From NCBI RefSeq assembly GCF_029227915.1, contig NC_079878.1:17734001-17798000 (forward strand): DNA of 64,000 bases, given 5' to 3'. Both the position numbers and the translations under genes were made by a program. The stretch is from Hydractinia symbiolongicarpus. Taxonomy: Eukaryota; Cnidaria; Hydrozoa; Anthoathecata; Hydractiniidae. This document shows, in pieces, positions 1 to 9,731 of the stretch. Every line of letters starts with the position of its first letter. Positions within the stretch are counted from its first letter, which is position 1. The notes beneath the pieces are model-generated. The model worked only from the letters and a program-made list of their open reading frames with translations. It was not told the origin of the DNA and searched no databases.

Positions 1-1959
1 TACAGCAGTGTATAAGGCAACATCAAAAGCAGAGAGAAACAGATTTGCAGATGTGTTAAGAAGGGAAGAACAGCGCAATGAGGTATTCAAGATAGCAAAG
101 CAAATGAAGAAGACTAATCAAGATATTGTAGGTGAGAAGTGTATGCGTAATGATGAAGGTGTTTTGGCTAGCACAGAGGAGTAGAAAAGGGTAGCTTGGA
201 AGAATCATTATCAGAGGTTGCTTAACACTGAGTTTGATTGGGACGAGGATAATTTGTCTGATGATGATGTCGTAGAAGGGCCAGCTTTGCAGATTGAAAC
301 AGAATGTGTAGTGGAGGCTATTAGGAAATTGAAGATTGGCAAGGCTGCAGGAGTATCAGGTATTGTTGCAGAGATGGTAGAAGCATCTGGATATATTGGA
401 GTTGAGCTTATTACAAGTCTTGCTAATCAGATTATAAAGGATGGTGCTATTCCGAGTGAGTGGCAGTCGAGTGTAATAGTGAATTGTTTCGAGGGCAAGG
501 GTGATGCATTAGAAAGGGGTAACTATAGAGGTTTGAAGTTGGTTGATCATGTAATGAAAGTTATTGAAAGAGTGATTGATAAGTTACTTAGAGAAAGAAT
601 TGATATAGATAAGATGCAATTTGGTTTTGTTCCAGGGCGTGGCACTACAGATGCAATATTTTTACTCAGACAGCTTCAGGAAAAGTATTTAGGAAAGAGA
701 AAGCATCTCTATTTTGCCTTTGTAGATTTAGAGAAAGCTTTTGATAGAGTGCCACGTAAAGTTATTTGTGGGCTATGAGAAAATTAGGTGTGGATGAGTG
801 GCTAGTTACGATGGTTCAGTCTATGTACAGCAATGCTAGAAGTTGTGTCAGGATTAACGATTCACTTAGTGATGAATTTAGTGTAAATGTTGGTGTACAT
901 CAGGGTTCTGTACTTAGTCCTTTGTTGTTTATTCTAGTCTTAGAAGCGCTGTCGATGGAGTTCAGAACAGGTTGTCCATGGGAGTTATTGTATGCAGATG
1001 ATTTAGTTCTCATAGCAGAGTCGATGGAAGAATTAGTTTAAAAGTTTGAGAAGTGGAAGAAAGGACTAGAAGAGAAAGGGCTGAAGGTAAACACAGCAAA
1101 GTCTAAAGTCATGATAAGTAGCATTGCAGCCAAGTGTGACCTTGTAGTTGGAAAGTGGCCTTGTGGAGTTTGCAGGAAAAGGGTTGGTAGTAACTCAATT
1201 TTTTGTCAGACTTGCAAGCATTGGGTACATAAGAAGTGCAGTAGTATTAGTGGAAGGTTAAGAGCTGGCATTACAGTTTGTATGCAAGCGTTGCAAAGGT
1301 GAGATTATAGAGAATGAAGTATTTCCAGCTTTAATGATGTACAACAGTGGCTCGTTAGAGATAGTTAAGAACTTCTGTTACTTAGGTGATATGTTGGGCA
1401 GTGAAGGGGGTGTTGGAAGAAGTGTTACTTGCAGGATAGGTTCTGCTTGGAAAAAGTTTAGAGAGTTACTTCCTTTATTGACTAGCAGAGTCCTGTCAAT
1501 TAAGGTAAAAGGTAGGTTGTATGAGCCCTGTGTAAGAAGTGTTATGTTGTACGGTAGTGAGACATGGGCAGCGAAGCAGGAAGATCTTGACCGTTTAGAA
1601 AGGAATGATATGAGAATGGTTAGGTGGATGTGTAATGCCAGTCTGAGAGACAGAAAGAGTTTAGATGAGCTAAGAAGCAGGCTAAGTCTCCGTAGAATTA
1701 AAGATGTTATCCAGATAAGAAGATTGAATTGGCTGGGGCACTTGGAAAGAATGGAGGAGGATAATTGGGTAAGAAAGTGTAGAGACTAGTTCCTGGGGCA
1801 AAGCCCAGAGGCAGACCGAGAAAGACTTGGCAGGAGGTTATAAGGACAGACTTGATAGAGAGGAAGTTGAGTTTAGATCTAACACAGTCTAGATCAGATT
1901 GGAAGAGGGTCATTAATATACCCCGTCCAGCCCATGCTAGCATGGAAAACGGACGTTAA
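1..1959 (+). pseudogene. LINE-I reverse transcriptase polyprotein, broken
   Basis: The frame is open from base 1 to an in-frame TAG at about 182, then from 218. The RT fingers/palm region contains FVPGRGTTDAIF and FVDLEKAFDRVP (ending near 760). A frameshift near 766 leads to the HQGSVLSPLLF block and the catalytic YADD at about 990. A stop follows at 1039-1041. After the palm there is a Cys/His-rich insert (about 1160-1250) with spacing C-x2-C, C-x2-C, H-x2-C, resembling a PHD-like zinc finger. A second frameshift near 1300 leads to the thumb and C-terminal region, which includes FCYLGDMLGSEG and ends at TAA 1957-1959. The order is as expected for this LINE family, but the copy has at least two stops and two or three frameshifts, so it is inactive. 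Domain identity is recognised by eye. Confidence 0.85.
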
Positions 1960-1985
1960 GCCGAGAATGATGATGAGGATGATAA
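1..1985 (+). mobile_element. LINE-I: non-LTR retrotransposon, 5' part outside window
   Basis: The segment reads as the linker, reverse transcriptase and C-terminal region of a LINE. The endonuclease domain would lie upstream of base 1. The 3' end is followed by a short TGATGATGAGGATGAT simple-repeat tail near 1968-1985, a typical non-LTR terminus. Relatives of the same family recur as a split remnant at 16045-16154 and 25757-26235. Clade (RTE- or CR1-like) is not resolved. Confidence 0.85.
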
Positions 1986-2833
1986 TATTGCACATTAACC
2001 TTTTGAGTGCTATAAAATAAGTTATTATCTGTCATTTTGGAAAAAGAAGATGAAAAAGAGAGGATTTTTAATTAAATTTTAAAGTTTTTTTTGTTTTTTT
2101 GTATTTTTTATATTTGAATAACCATTTCCGAACGGAACTTTTGCCATGTGTACCTTTATGCAACCTGTTTTGTGAAAAAAGGAAAAGAACACCAAAATAA
2201 ATAAGAAAACACCTGATGACTCATCAGCAGATACAACTGTTTCGGGCAATTATTTCTAAATTGCACTGGATGCCCAGCAGGAGTAGCTAACTCCCACCGT
2301 CATAGCTGTGTTTGTTATTGGTATAATTAATGACAATTGTCACAAGTGAAAGGGTTTTAATGGTTTGTACCATAAGTCGAGTTTAAAAGACCAGCTACGA
2401 AACGATTTGTAATATAAAATGTCCAGCATAATAGTGTCATTTGTATAAACAATAGTATGAAAGTATAAATAATAATATAAATGAGATAGCAAGCCTTACC
2501 TGCAGCGTGAATGTCCAGCATTAAGTGCGTATTGAAATAAATAAGAAACTGTCACAGACAGCACGTAAAATAAATTAATGTTGCAAATATAAATAATATG
2601 ATGGAGGAAATATAAATATATCATATGATAGAGGAATTACTGTCCAGCAGGTAAAAATGGTTTGATTTTGAAAAAACTATATGAATGAGCTATCCAGCAA
2701 CAGATGAAAAATTATGGAACACGGCCTGCCATGAAATATTTGGCATAGATATGATGTGTGAATGGATCCAAAGACTTTATATAGTAAAGTGATGGCAATA
2801 TAGACAAATTTGTGTAGCAAAACTATGTTCTTC
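1986..2833. other. AT-rich spacer with dispersed TCCAGCA motif
   Basis: I see no gene here. The 8-mer GTCCAGCA or a close form recurs at roughly 2418, 2512, 2641 and 2692 within otherwise AT-rich sequence. This suggests a decayed repeat or a short non-autonomous element, but I could not define its ends. Confidence 0.3.
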
Positions 2834-3245
2834 CTATTGAGTTATTAATATTTCAATTATTTCTTCACTGTTTTTGTTATATTTATTAAAAACGGTATTG
2901 TAGCGACGCATTACTTTAATAATTTGTTTAGAGATCATGTTTTTATTTCCTCCTTGTTTGATCATTCTATGAAAAAAAGTATGGAAGCTCGGGAAATAAA
3001 GTCTTCGACTAGTAAGCAGCATTTGCCAATTCGTAAAAATTTGGAAAATATTGGTCCATAAAAGGTAGATGACGGTATATTGCTTTTTTCGATCTGGCAT
3101 GCGTACTATATGGAATGGAAATTTTTCTCTTTTGTCGAAGAGTTTATATATGAAAATGTTGTCTTTTATTTTAATATCTAAATTTAGAAATGTAGCTTTG
3201 GTTCCACTATGTTCGACTTTCAGGTGTAGTTCTGGAGGGTAAATG
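2834..3245 (-). pseudogene. Penelope-like RT, C-terminal part (copy A)
   Basis: Read on the minus strand from 3245, the frame begins with an IYPPELHL-type segment followed by LYDKR/FDKR-like and PFHIVRMP-like residues (frames shift once), then continues in an 88-codon open frame from 3100 to 2834 containing FFHRMIKQGGN. These segments normally follow the YIDDL catalytic block in Penelope-like proteins of cnidarians and other invertebrates. It is the downstream continuation of the fragment at 5247-5868. Assignment rests on remembered family patterns, with no alignment. Confidence 0.55.
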
Positions 3246-3246
3246 G

Positions 3247-3280
<34 letters not shown>

Positions 3281-5246
3281 AACAATTTTTATACAGGATA
3301 AAGTTTTTCAATATATACAATATTACTATTAACAAACGTCTTTAAAAATAAAAGTTAAAATAAAATATAGTAAGGTAAAAATATATATTATATAAGCAAT
3401 AAAAATAAAACTAGTTAAAAAGTCTTAAAATTAGCTAAAACTGCCGGATTGTGAGAAAGAATAAACAGCAAATGTCTGTTTTATGAAACTAACAGACTAC
3501 AAATAAAATTTCACAACTGATGTAAAGTCTCCGCAGGAATAATAAGCACGTTAAATCAAACAGAACACTCTGTACTATCAAATGGAGTATAGGACTATCG
3601 GATATAAATCAAATCAAATCAAAGGTTAAAAATCTTCAAAACATATTTTCTAAACAAATTCAAATTTTCAATTTTACGAATATTTATTGGTAGCTCGTTG
3701 TATCGTGTAACACTCATTGAAAAGAAACCAGATTTTGCATATTTGAGTTTTGTGAAAGGAATTTGTAATTTATAACCATCAACCATCATTTCTTGTCCCC
3801 CTACCATGGGACTGTACTTTGAAGTAATCAATAAAGTTTGCACACGTTTTCCTTTCTAAACATTTTCGCACAAGTAGAATTGATTGTTTCTTTAATACGT
3901 TTTCAACAGGTAGTTGGCTTGTTCCAGTGACCGTTTTAGCTTCATTATCAATGGATTTAAGCTTATTTCTTTGAGTTTGGCTTAAATTTAAGTTTACCGT
4001 ACAGTTGTATGTTATGCAAGGAAGAATCATTCCATTCGTTGAGATAAGTTTGGAGAAAAGACAACATACGTAATTTGGATACTGAACGCTTGTAGATTTT
4101 ATCAAAATTAGTAGAGAGTAAAAGTGAGCTATCCAACGTAGTTCCTAAGTATTTGTATGTTTCGGTAGCCTGTATCTCAGTGTCATCAAATAACAAGGAC
4201 ATATTTTTACCAAAGGATGATAGTTTTTTCGAGGTACCAAAAAGCATAGTTTCGGTTTTGCCTTTATTTAAGTTGATAACTAGCTGGTTGATTTGGAAAT
4301 ATGTTGAAATCAACTTCAAGTCCTCATTTAGCTGGTACTCGATTGATTCCTTCTTCTTCCCCTCAACATACACCCAGGCCTTTTCAGGAAAATTTTAATA
4401 CGTGTGTGCCAAAAAGCATGCCTCAAGTATTTAAGGTGTGTTTTTTGGTGTGCTGCACTGGTTAACTTCTTATAAAATATGTCATTTTGCAGGTGCTATT
4501 AATAGCACGCCTAAGCCATTTTGCGTGTGTGTGGAGGTGTGTGCGTGCTATTCATCTCCTGAAAAGGCCAGTACACCACAATGTCATCAGCAAAGTTCAA
4601 AGAATGCGTGTATTTTAAGCATTTCTCAAAGTCATTGAAATAAATCAAGAAAAGATGTGATCCCAAGATCGAGCCTGGGGCACTCCACAGGTGATCTTCA
4701 TACGTTCTGATTTATACTATACAGTATTGCTCCCTATTGAAAAGGTAGTCAGCGAACCAATTTCGAGCAGAACCTCTGATTCCAACACTTTTCAACTTTT
4801 CCAGGAGAATTGAATGGTTTAAAGTGTCAAAAGCCTTTGATAAGTCAATATAAAGTGCACCTACCAAGTTGCCTTTGTCGACAGCTTTGCGAATATTGTC
4901 TGTCAGCAGGATGGTAGCTAGCTCAGTTGAACGTCTTTTCCGATAACCGAACTGATTTTCTGATGAAATGTTGTTATTCTCGAGGTAATCAGATAGTTGT
5001 TTATGGACAGCTTTCTCAAGGATTTTTGATAAGGAAGAAAGTACGGAAATCAGTCAATAATTGTTGTTGTTGTCGTTTGCACCTCCTTTGTGAATTGGGG
5101 TAATTTTCGCAATTTTCCACTCAGTTGGAACCAGTCCAGTGGAAATCGACATGTTGATGAGGTGAGTTAATGGACCCGATAAGGGTTGGGCTGCATCTTT
5201 CAGGATTCCTGGAGGTAGGTTGTCACAACCAGCAGCTTTTCCATTA
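3246..5246 (-). mobile_element. LINE-II inserted in Penelope-like copy A
   Basis: A 5'-truncated non-LTR retrotransposon lies on the minus strand. Its 3' end is a perfect (AAC)n run, seen as (GTT)n at 3246-3280 on the plus strand, directly next to resumed Penelope-like coding sequence. The 5' end near 5246 begins inside the RT fingers. A related but distinct LINE copy lies at 49340-50331. Confidence 0.75.
3619..5246 (-). pseudogene. LINE-II reverse transcriptase, broken
   Basis: On the minus strand from 5246 the translation gives fingers residues GKAAGCDNLPPGIL, then EWKIAKITPIHKGG, FGYRKRRSTELAT, a palm YIDLSKAFDTLNHS block, a CGVPQ-x-SILG block and an FADD catalytic motif near 4580. The thumb and C-terminal part follows in shifted frames from 4373 (TYKYLGTTLDSSL) to 3619. 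An in-frame stop interrupts the NNNNNY-x-LISVLS region near 5060 and another lies near 4720. The order matches CR1/Jockey-type RTs, with the usual D..FADD catalytic aspartates still readable. The many stops make this a dead copy. Confidence 0.8.
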
Positions 5247-5868
5247 TTTCTTCATTATATATATTCTCCATTATTTATTGTACACAGATCATGTCCTGTG
5301 TTGTTGTATTTATATGCTCTGGGAGAACCCTCAGAGATTAATTTTTGAACAGATTGTTTTTCATAGAAGTACAAGAACAGGTTGGCCCAAAAGGGGGCGG
5401 GGTCAATACCCATGGGGATGCCAATATCTTGTTTAAAGACGAGATTGCCAATGGTAAAGAAACATTTAGAGATCAAGAATGAAACATGGTCTTTTAGACC
5501 CTGTTTGGTAAAAAAAAAATTGCTAACGCCTTTGTTTGTCCAATACACGGACGTATTTGAAAAACCTGTTTGTTTTGCTTTTTACAGTCGAAAAAGAAAT
5601 CAATTATCTGTGATAATACATGAATTAAAAGGTTGTGAGGTATGTTGGTATATAGAGTGCTGAAATCAAATGTTTAGATGTTTTTCGCGTTACCTCGAGT
5701 ATTTATTTTATCAATTTTATCAATAGTAGTAAAAGAATTTTGAACAACCCAAAGTTTATTAAACTGAGAATAAAAAATAGCTTTTTTATGAAAGCTTTCA
5801 ACTTGAGCAAATATCAATTTAAATACCCTAGAAATTACATTAGTCACAGGTTTCGTGCTACAAGCCAA
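5247..5868 (-). pseudogene. Penelope-like RT, N-terminal and palm part (copy A)
   Basis: The minus-strand frame 5868-5674 carries TKPVTNVISRVFKLIF and FNKLWVVQNSF, which in this family precede the first palm motif. Frame 5548-5255 carries IGIPMGIDPAPFWANLFLYF (RT motif B region) followed by a decayed catalytic motif C, where HDLCTINN replaces the usual YIDDL form. The segment between the two frames is frameshifted. RT activity would need the YIDD aspartates, one of which is lost here. The element was later cut by LINE-II at 5246. Confidence 0.6.
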
Positions 5869-6027
5869 TACATGGGTAGTGTATGTTGCTTATCCGTTAT
5901 ATGAAGACCGACTTTTTTGCATTGTTTGACATTCTCATTGAAGATGTTTTCCGCGGTATCGTTAACCTGGAAGTGTGTGTCACTTGCAACGGTTGTATGT
6001 ATCCGTACTTCAGTTAGTCGATGTGAT

Positions 6028-6090
6028 GCGTAGAAGATAGCAATGGAGCACTAACCCAATGGTCGATGGTTCAAATCCCGCTCGGTCCAA
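6028..6090 (+). repeat. tRNA-like SINE head or tRNA pseudogene
   Basis: GGTTCAAATCC at 6068-6078 matches a pol III B box (GGTTCRANNCC). A weak A-box-like TAGCAATGGAGCAC lies about 35 bases upstream. The acceptor and D stems do not fold convincingly, so this is not called as a functional tRNA. A tRNA-derived SINE fragment is the simplest reading. Confidence 0.35.
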
Positions 6091-6139
6091 GTTTTCACTT
6101 TCGCCGATAGAGTTCACCTCCACTTCAGAAAATTGTATA

Positions 6140-6405
<266 letters not shown>

Positions 6406-6442
6406 TATATATTATATACACATCACATGCATTGGCTTATAC

Positions 6443-6470
6443 ATTTTTATATATATATATATTATATATA

Positions 6471-6527
<57 letters not shown>

Positions 6528-6600
6528 CTATACATATGTATATGTATCTATACATATGTATATGTATATGTATCTATACATATGTATATGTATATGTATG
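6443..6600. repeat. (TATATG)n compound microsatellite
   Basis: A TATATA run is followed by TATATG/TGTATA hexamer repeats with interspersed CTATACA units up to about 6600, where Penelope-like coding sequence on the minus strand begins. Confidence 0.95.
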
Positions 6601-6604
6601 TCAA

Positions 6605-7464
6605 AACTGGCCAACAAGAATTTCTTTTGATGTCTACATTTTGATATAAGTTTATTTTTCTGGTTCAAAAGGTTGTTTCCTTTAGAGGTTAAAATTTCAT
6701 ACTTTTCGTTAAGGCAGATATTACAGTTTTTTGAATTGGGTTTATACGGGGAACATTTTTTGATAATTTTCCATCGAATTTTCAGTGTTTCTTTGTTCTT
6801 CTTTAATCGCCATACTTCTTTTGATAAAGCTGTATCATTCATGTATCGTTCTGTGTTGAATGATTTCTTATGGTTTGCGTAACGTTTTTTAAATGCCACT
6901 TCGCTAATGCCAATATAATTTGCCTCATACCGTGGATTTTCTTCAGACATCAGATTAGCTTGGTAAACAATGCATGGTGTTAGGCATTGGTGGTTTAGGG
7001 GACATTGTTCTTTTTTGATGCAGTTGCAGTTGTGTTCTTTTTGGGAAGGTTTGGTGTTAATAATGTTTTTATTATGGGCATGTATGTGTTGTTTCAAGTT
7101 AGGCACGCAACTGTAACTTACTTTAACATTGTTTCGGTTAAATATTTTGTGATACTTGTGTTTTTGAGTAAAATGTTTGTCGATTAGCGATAAAAATTGC
7201 TTTGCGATTCTTGTTTTAACATTTACGCTGTAGGGGGGATTAAACCAAATTATATTTCTTTTTCTGTTTTTTTTGTTATTGTTTTTTGTTTTTTTGTGTA
7301 TGTAAGTTTTTTGAAATAACCTTGTTTAAGTTGAAGGTACAATCCAAATAGTTTACAATTTTCATGTTACTCTGGATTGTTATTGATAATCCACATTCTT
7401 TAAATGTTTTTTGGATGTCTTTCTTAATTTTCTCTAGTTGTGGTCCACTTTTCTGCTTAAACAC
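6605..7464 (-). pseudogene. Penelope-like element B: RT tail and GIY-YIG endonuclease
   Basis: On the minus strand, frame 7464-7276 reads as the RT C-terminal part (GLSITIQSNMKIVNYLDCTF). It is followed in shifted frame to 7106 by FNPPYSVNVKTRI and a DKHF-x-HKIFNRN region. Frame 7106-6605 then carries a CCHH-like Cys cluster (CNCIKKEQCPLNHQC), and a GIY-YIG type nuclease core with YIG in NYIGISEVAFKKRYANH and a late NICLNEKYEI block. This linker plus GIY-YIG order is diagnostic of endonuclease-bearing Penelope-like elements. The RT palm is missing upstream, so it is a 5'-truncated dead copy. It is distinct from copy A, because the RT half of A lies downstream of this nuclease. Confidence 0.75.
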
Positions 7465-7590
7465 GGCTAATCCATCGTCTATTTCCGTATAGTATATATA
7501 TATATATAGATGTAGATGTAGATGTAGAAGTTCTTATTAAACAGATACCATTAGAAATATAAATACATGCTCAACATCATTTTACTTTGC

Positions 7591-7625
7591 CCGATGATGG
7601 GAGAAGGATCTCCCGAAACATCGCC
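7591..7625 (+). ncRNA. Hammerhead-like motif (degenerate core)
   Basis: CCGATGA at 7591-7597 resembles the CUGAUGA core with one change. GGGAGA (7599-7604) and TCTCCC (7609-7614) form a 6-bp stem II with an AGGA loop, followed immediately by GAAA at 7615-7618 and CATCG. Such motifs are common as Penelope-like or retrozyme debris. Activity is doubtful because the second core base is C, not U. Confidence 0.4.
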
Positions 7626-8054
7626 TACTAAACTATCATGTTCAAGAAATGATAAACTTTCCACAGTAATATGAATACTGAACAGACAAACCGAAATAAT
7701 ATCTTCAATAATATTCTTATGTAGTTCGTATAATCCGTATCCAAAACTTTGTATCGATTTATTAAATCTTTCGTCTAGTTATATCTTTAATAAAAACTTT
7801 TTCGTATTATCAAAATTACAAGTTCGTATAAAGTTTGTATCATTTAAAAATAAAGTTAGTATCATTTCAAAGACGTTCGTGTAATTTGCTTATATGAAGT
7901 TCGTTTATTCGCTATAATTGGATATTATCTATAGTCTTTATTTTGAAATTTTTTTCAACAATAATTATAAAGTTCGTTTTGTTATACGAACTTCGTTTCG
8001 TAATTCGAACTTCGTTTATTTTAATTGGACGTACTATCTTCAGGGATCTTAAAT

Positions 8055-8710
8055 ATTGCCGTAGATCGTTTAAAAATCAAGAAATTGAGGTCGTGGAAAG
8101 AAAAAAGTCCGTCGTAGATCATTTAAAAATCATGAAACAGGGATCATAAAAAGCAAAAAGTGCACCATAGATCATTTAAAAATTATGAAAACGGGATCAT
8201 AGAAAGCAAAAAGTGCGCCGCAGATCGTTTAAAAATTATGAAAACGGGATCGTAGAAAGCATAAAGTTCACTGTAGATCGTTTAAAATTCATAAAAACCG
8301 CATCGTAGAAAGCAAAAAGTTTGTTGTAGATCAATATAAATATCATGAAATCAGGATCGTAAAAAGCAAAAAGATAGCTGTAGATCGTTTAAAAATCATG
8401 AAAAGGGAATCGTAGAAAGCGAAAAAATCATTGTAGATCGGTTAAAAATTGAAAACCGCATCGTAGAAAGCGTAAAGATTGTCATAGATCGTTTAAAAAT
8501 CATGAAAAGGGAATCGTAGAAAGCGAAAAAATCATTGTAGATCGGTTAAAAATTGAAAACCGCATCGTAGAAAGCGTAAAGATTGTCATAGATCGTTTAA
8601 AAATCATGAAAAGGGAATCGTAGAAAGCGAAAAAATCATTGTAGATCGGTTAAAAATTGAAAACCGCATCGTAGAAAGCGTAAAGATTGTCATAGATCGG
8701 TTAAAAATTG
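8055..8710. repeat. Minisatellite of ~53-bp monomers with 104-bp higher-order period
   Basis: The array is built from monomers of the form TAGATCGTTTAAAAATCATG...GATCGTAGAAAGC. Monomers before about 8380 are diverged singles. From 8381 the TAGATC start recurs at 8381, 8485, 8589 and 8693, exactly 104 bases apart, each unit being an A monomer of 53 and a B monomer of 51. The three 104-mers appear identical, so the higher-order copies arose recently. AT-rich flanks 7700-8050 and 8710-8960 carry scattered GTTCGTATAA/AACTTCGT words. Confidence 0.95.
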
Positions 8711-9189
8711 AACAAACTTCAAAAGTATTTTTGAAGTTTGTTTTAAGATCATATAGCAATTTACTTCGTCCAAGGTACGTATCATTTCTTTATGTATGAT
8801 AAAAAACTTTGTTTAAGTTTGTATCCTGTATTAAAAAAGTTTTTATAAACTTCGTTTATATTTTTTTATTTTTCGTATGACATGCGTTTAACGAAACAAA
8901 GTACTTCGTAGCGTTCATATAATTATATACAAAAACATACCAACAATTGAGACAATCCCTTATAAAAAATACTTCGCAAATGTCATATTTGTAAAAGTTC
9001 AGTGTCTCCAGAGTGCGCCCCCATGGTGGCCACACAAGGGGGAATTTGCGATTTTATAAGTTCAGATTTAATGAAAATGCATTTTCAGCATATTTGAACA
9101 CTGTAATGGTATGACATATTTGAATGATTTTATAGTTTATTTTACAGTTTTCTTTTCTCCAGCGAGGGATTTATAGACCAAAACAAAGT

Positions 9190-9215
9190 TGCAGGTACAG
9201 GACGTACCTGCAATC
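9190..9215. repeat. Small hairpin
   Basis: TTGCAGGTAC, a 5-base AGGAC loop and GTACCTGCAA form a perfect 10-bp inverted repeat. No associated gene is visible. Confidence 0.5.
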
Positions 9216-9470
9216 AGCACACACATAGTGCTCGGCGATCACGATGTCTGGACATTTTATTTTTGTTTTCAGTTCTTATTACATATTTTTATGGTGGACG
9301 AGTTACTAATAACTTCTTTCCCGAAAAAATAATAATAAGAGAAGTGGCAGAAGTTGTAAGGAACTAAATGTTGAGGAAAGCGAACCAAAAAGTTGTCAAA
9401 TAATTTCCTGTTTATTGCAGAAAACATCAAACTTAAAAAAAATTATGAAAATTTACTGTCATTGTCTTCT

Positions 9471-9731
9471 TCACTTTCCAGGTCGAACAAAGTGACAGCA
9501 GTGATGTCCATCACTTATTGCTTGCTCCGTCTGTAACACTTCTTCTCTTAGAGGGATATTTACGGCGTTTATCAGCATTGAATCTTCAAACTTTTCTGTG
9601 TACCAAATTTGATTATAATGATCTGGATTAAAGTTGGTTGTATTAACACCTTCCTCGCCAACTGCCAGTTGTAATTCGAGCAGTTCCTGAGCTAATCTAT
9701 TCCGCGAATCCGTTTTGATTAACATCAACAA
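9471..9731 (-). CDS. Unrecognised open frame, 86 codons
   Basis: The translation is compositionally protein-like, with mixed charge and an amphipathic N-terminal part (RNRLAQELLELQLAVGEEG), unlike its AT-rich surroundings. A +1 alternative frame at the 3' end extends into a DLESEEDNDSKFS acidic tail ending at TAA near 9445, which could be the genuine C-terminus after a frameshift. I do not recognise the family. It may be a transposon or host exon remnant. Confidence 0.25.
   Translation of the reverse strand: MLMLIKTDSRNRLAQELLELQLAVGEEGVNTTNFNPDHYNQIWYTEKFEDSMLINAVNIPLREEVLQTEQAISDGHHCCHFVRPGK

Larger units (their letters stand above)
2834..5868 (-). mobile_element. Penelope-like RT element A, split by LINE-II
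   Basis: On the minus strand the RT begins near 5868 and runs to about 5247. It resumes at 3245 and ends at 2834. The bases between (3246-5246) are a separate LINE on the same strand. Joining the two outer parts restores the order fingers, palm and C-terminal region of a Penelope-type RT, so the LINE inserted into an older copy. No endonuclease domain is visible in this copy. Confidence 0.65.

Noticed and set aside
6028-6090. Functional tRNA gene
   Set aside because: Only the B box is good; acceptor, D and anticodon stems do not pair convincingly.
8055-8710. Regularly spaced repeats considered as a CRISPR array
   Set aside because: The locus is eukaryotic. Repeats are contiguous monomers without unique spacers, so this is a minisatellite.
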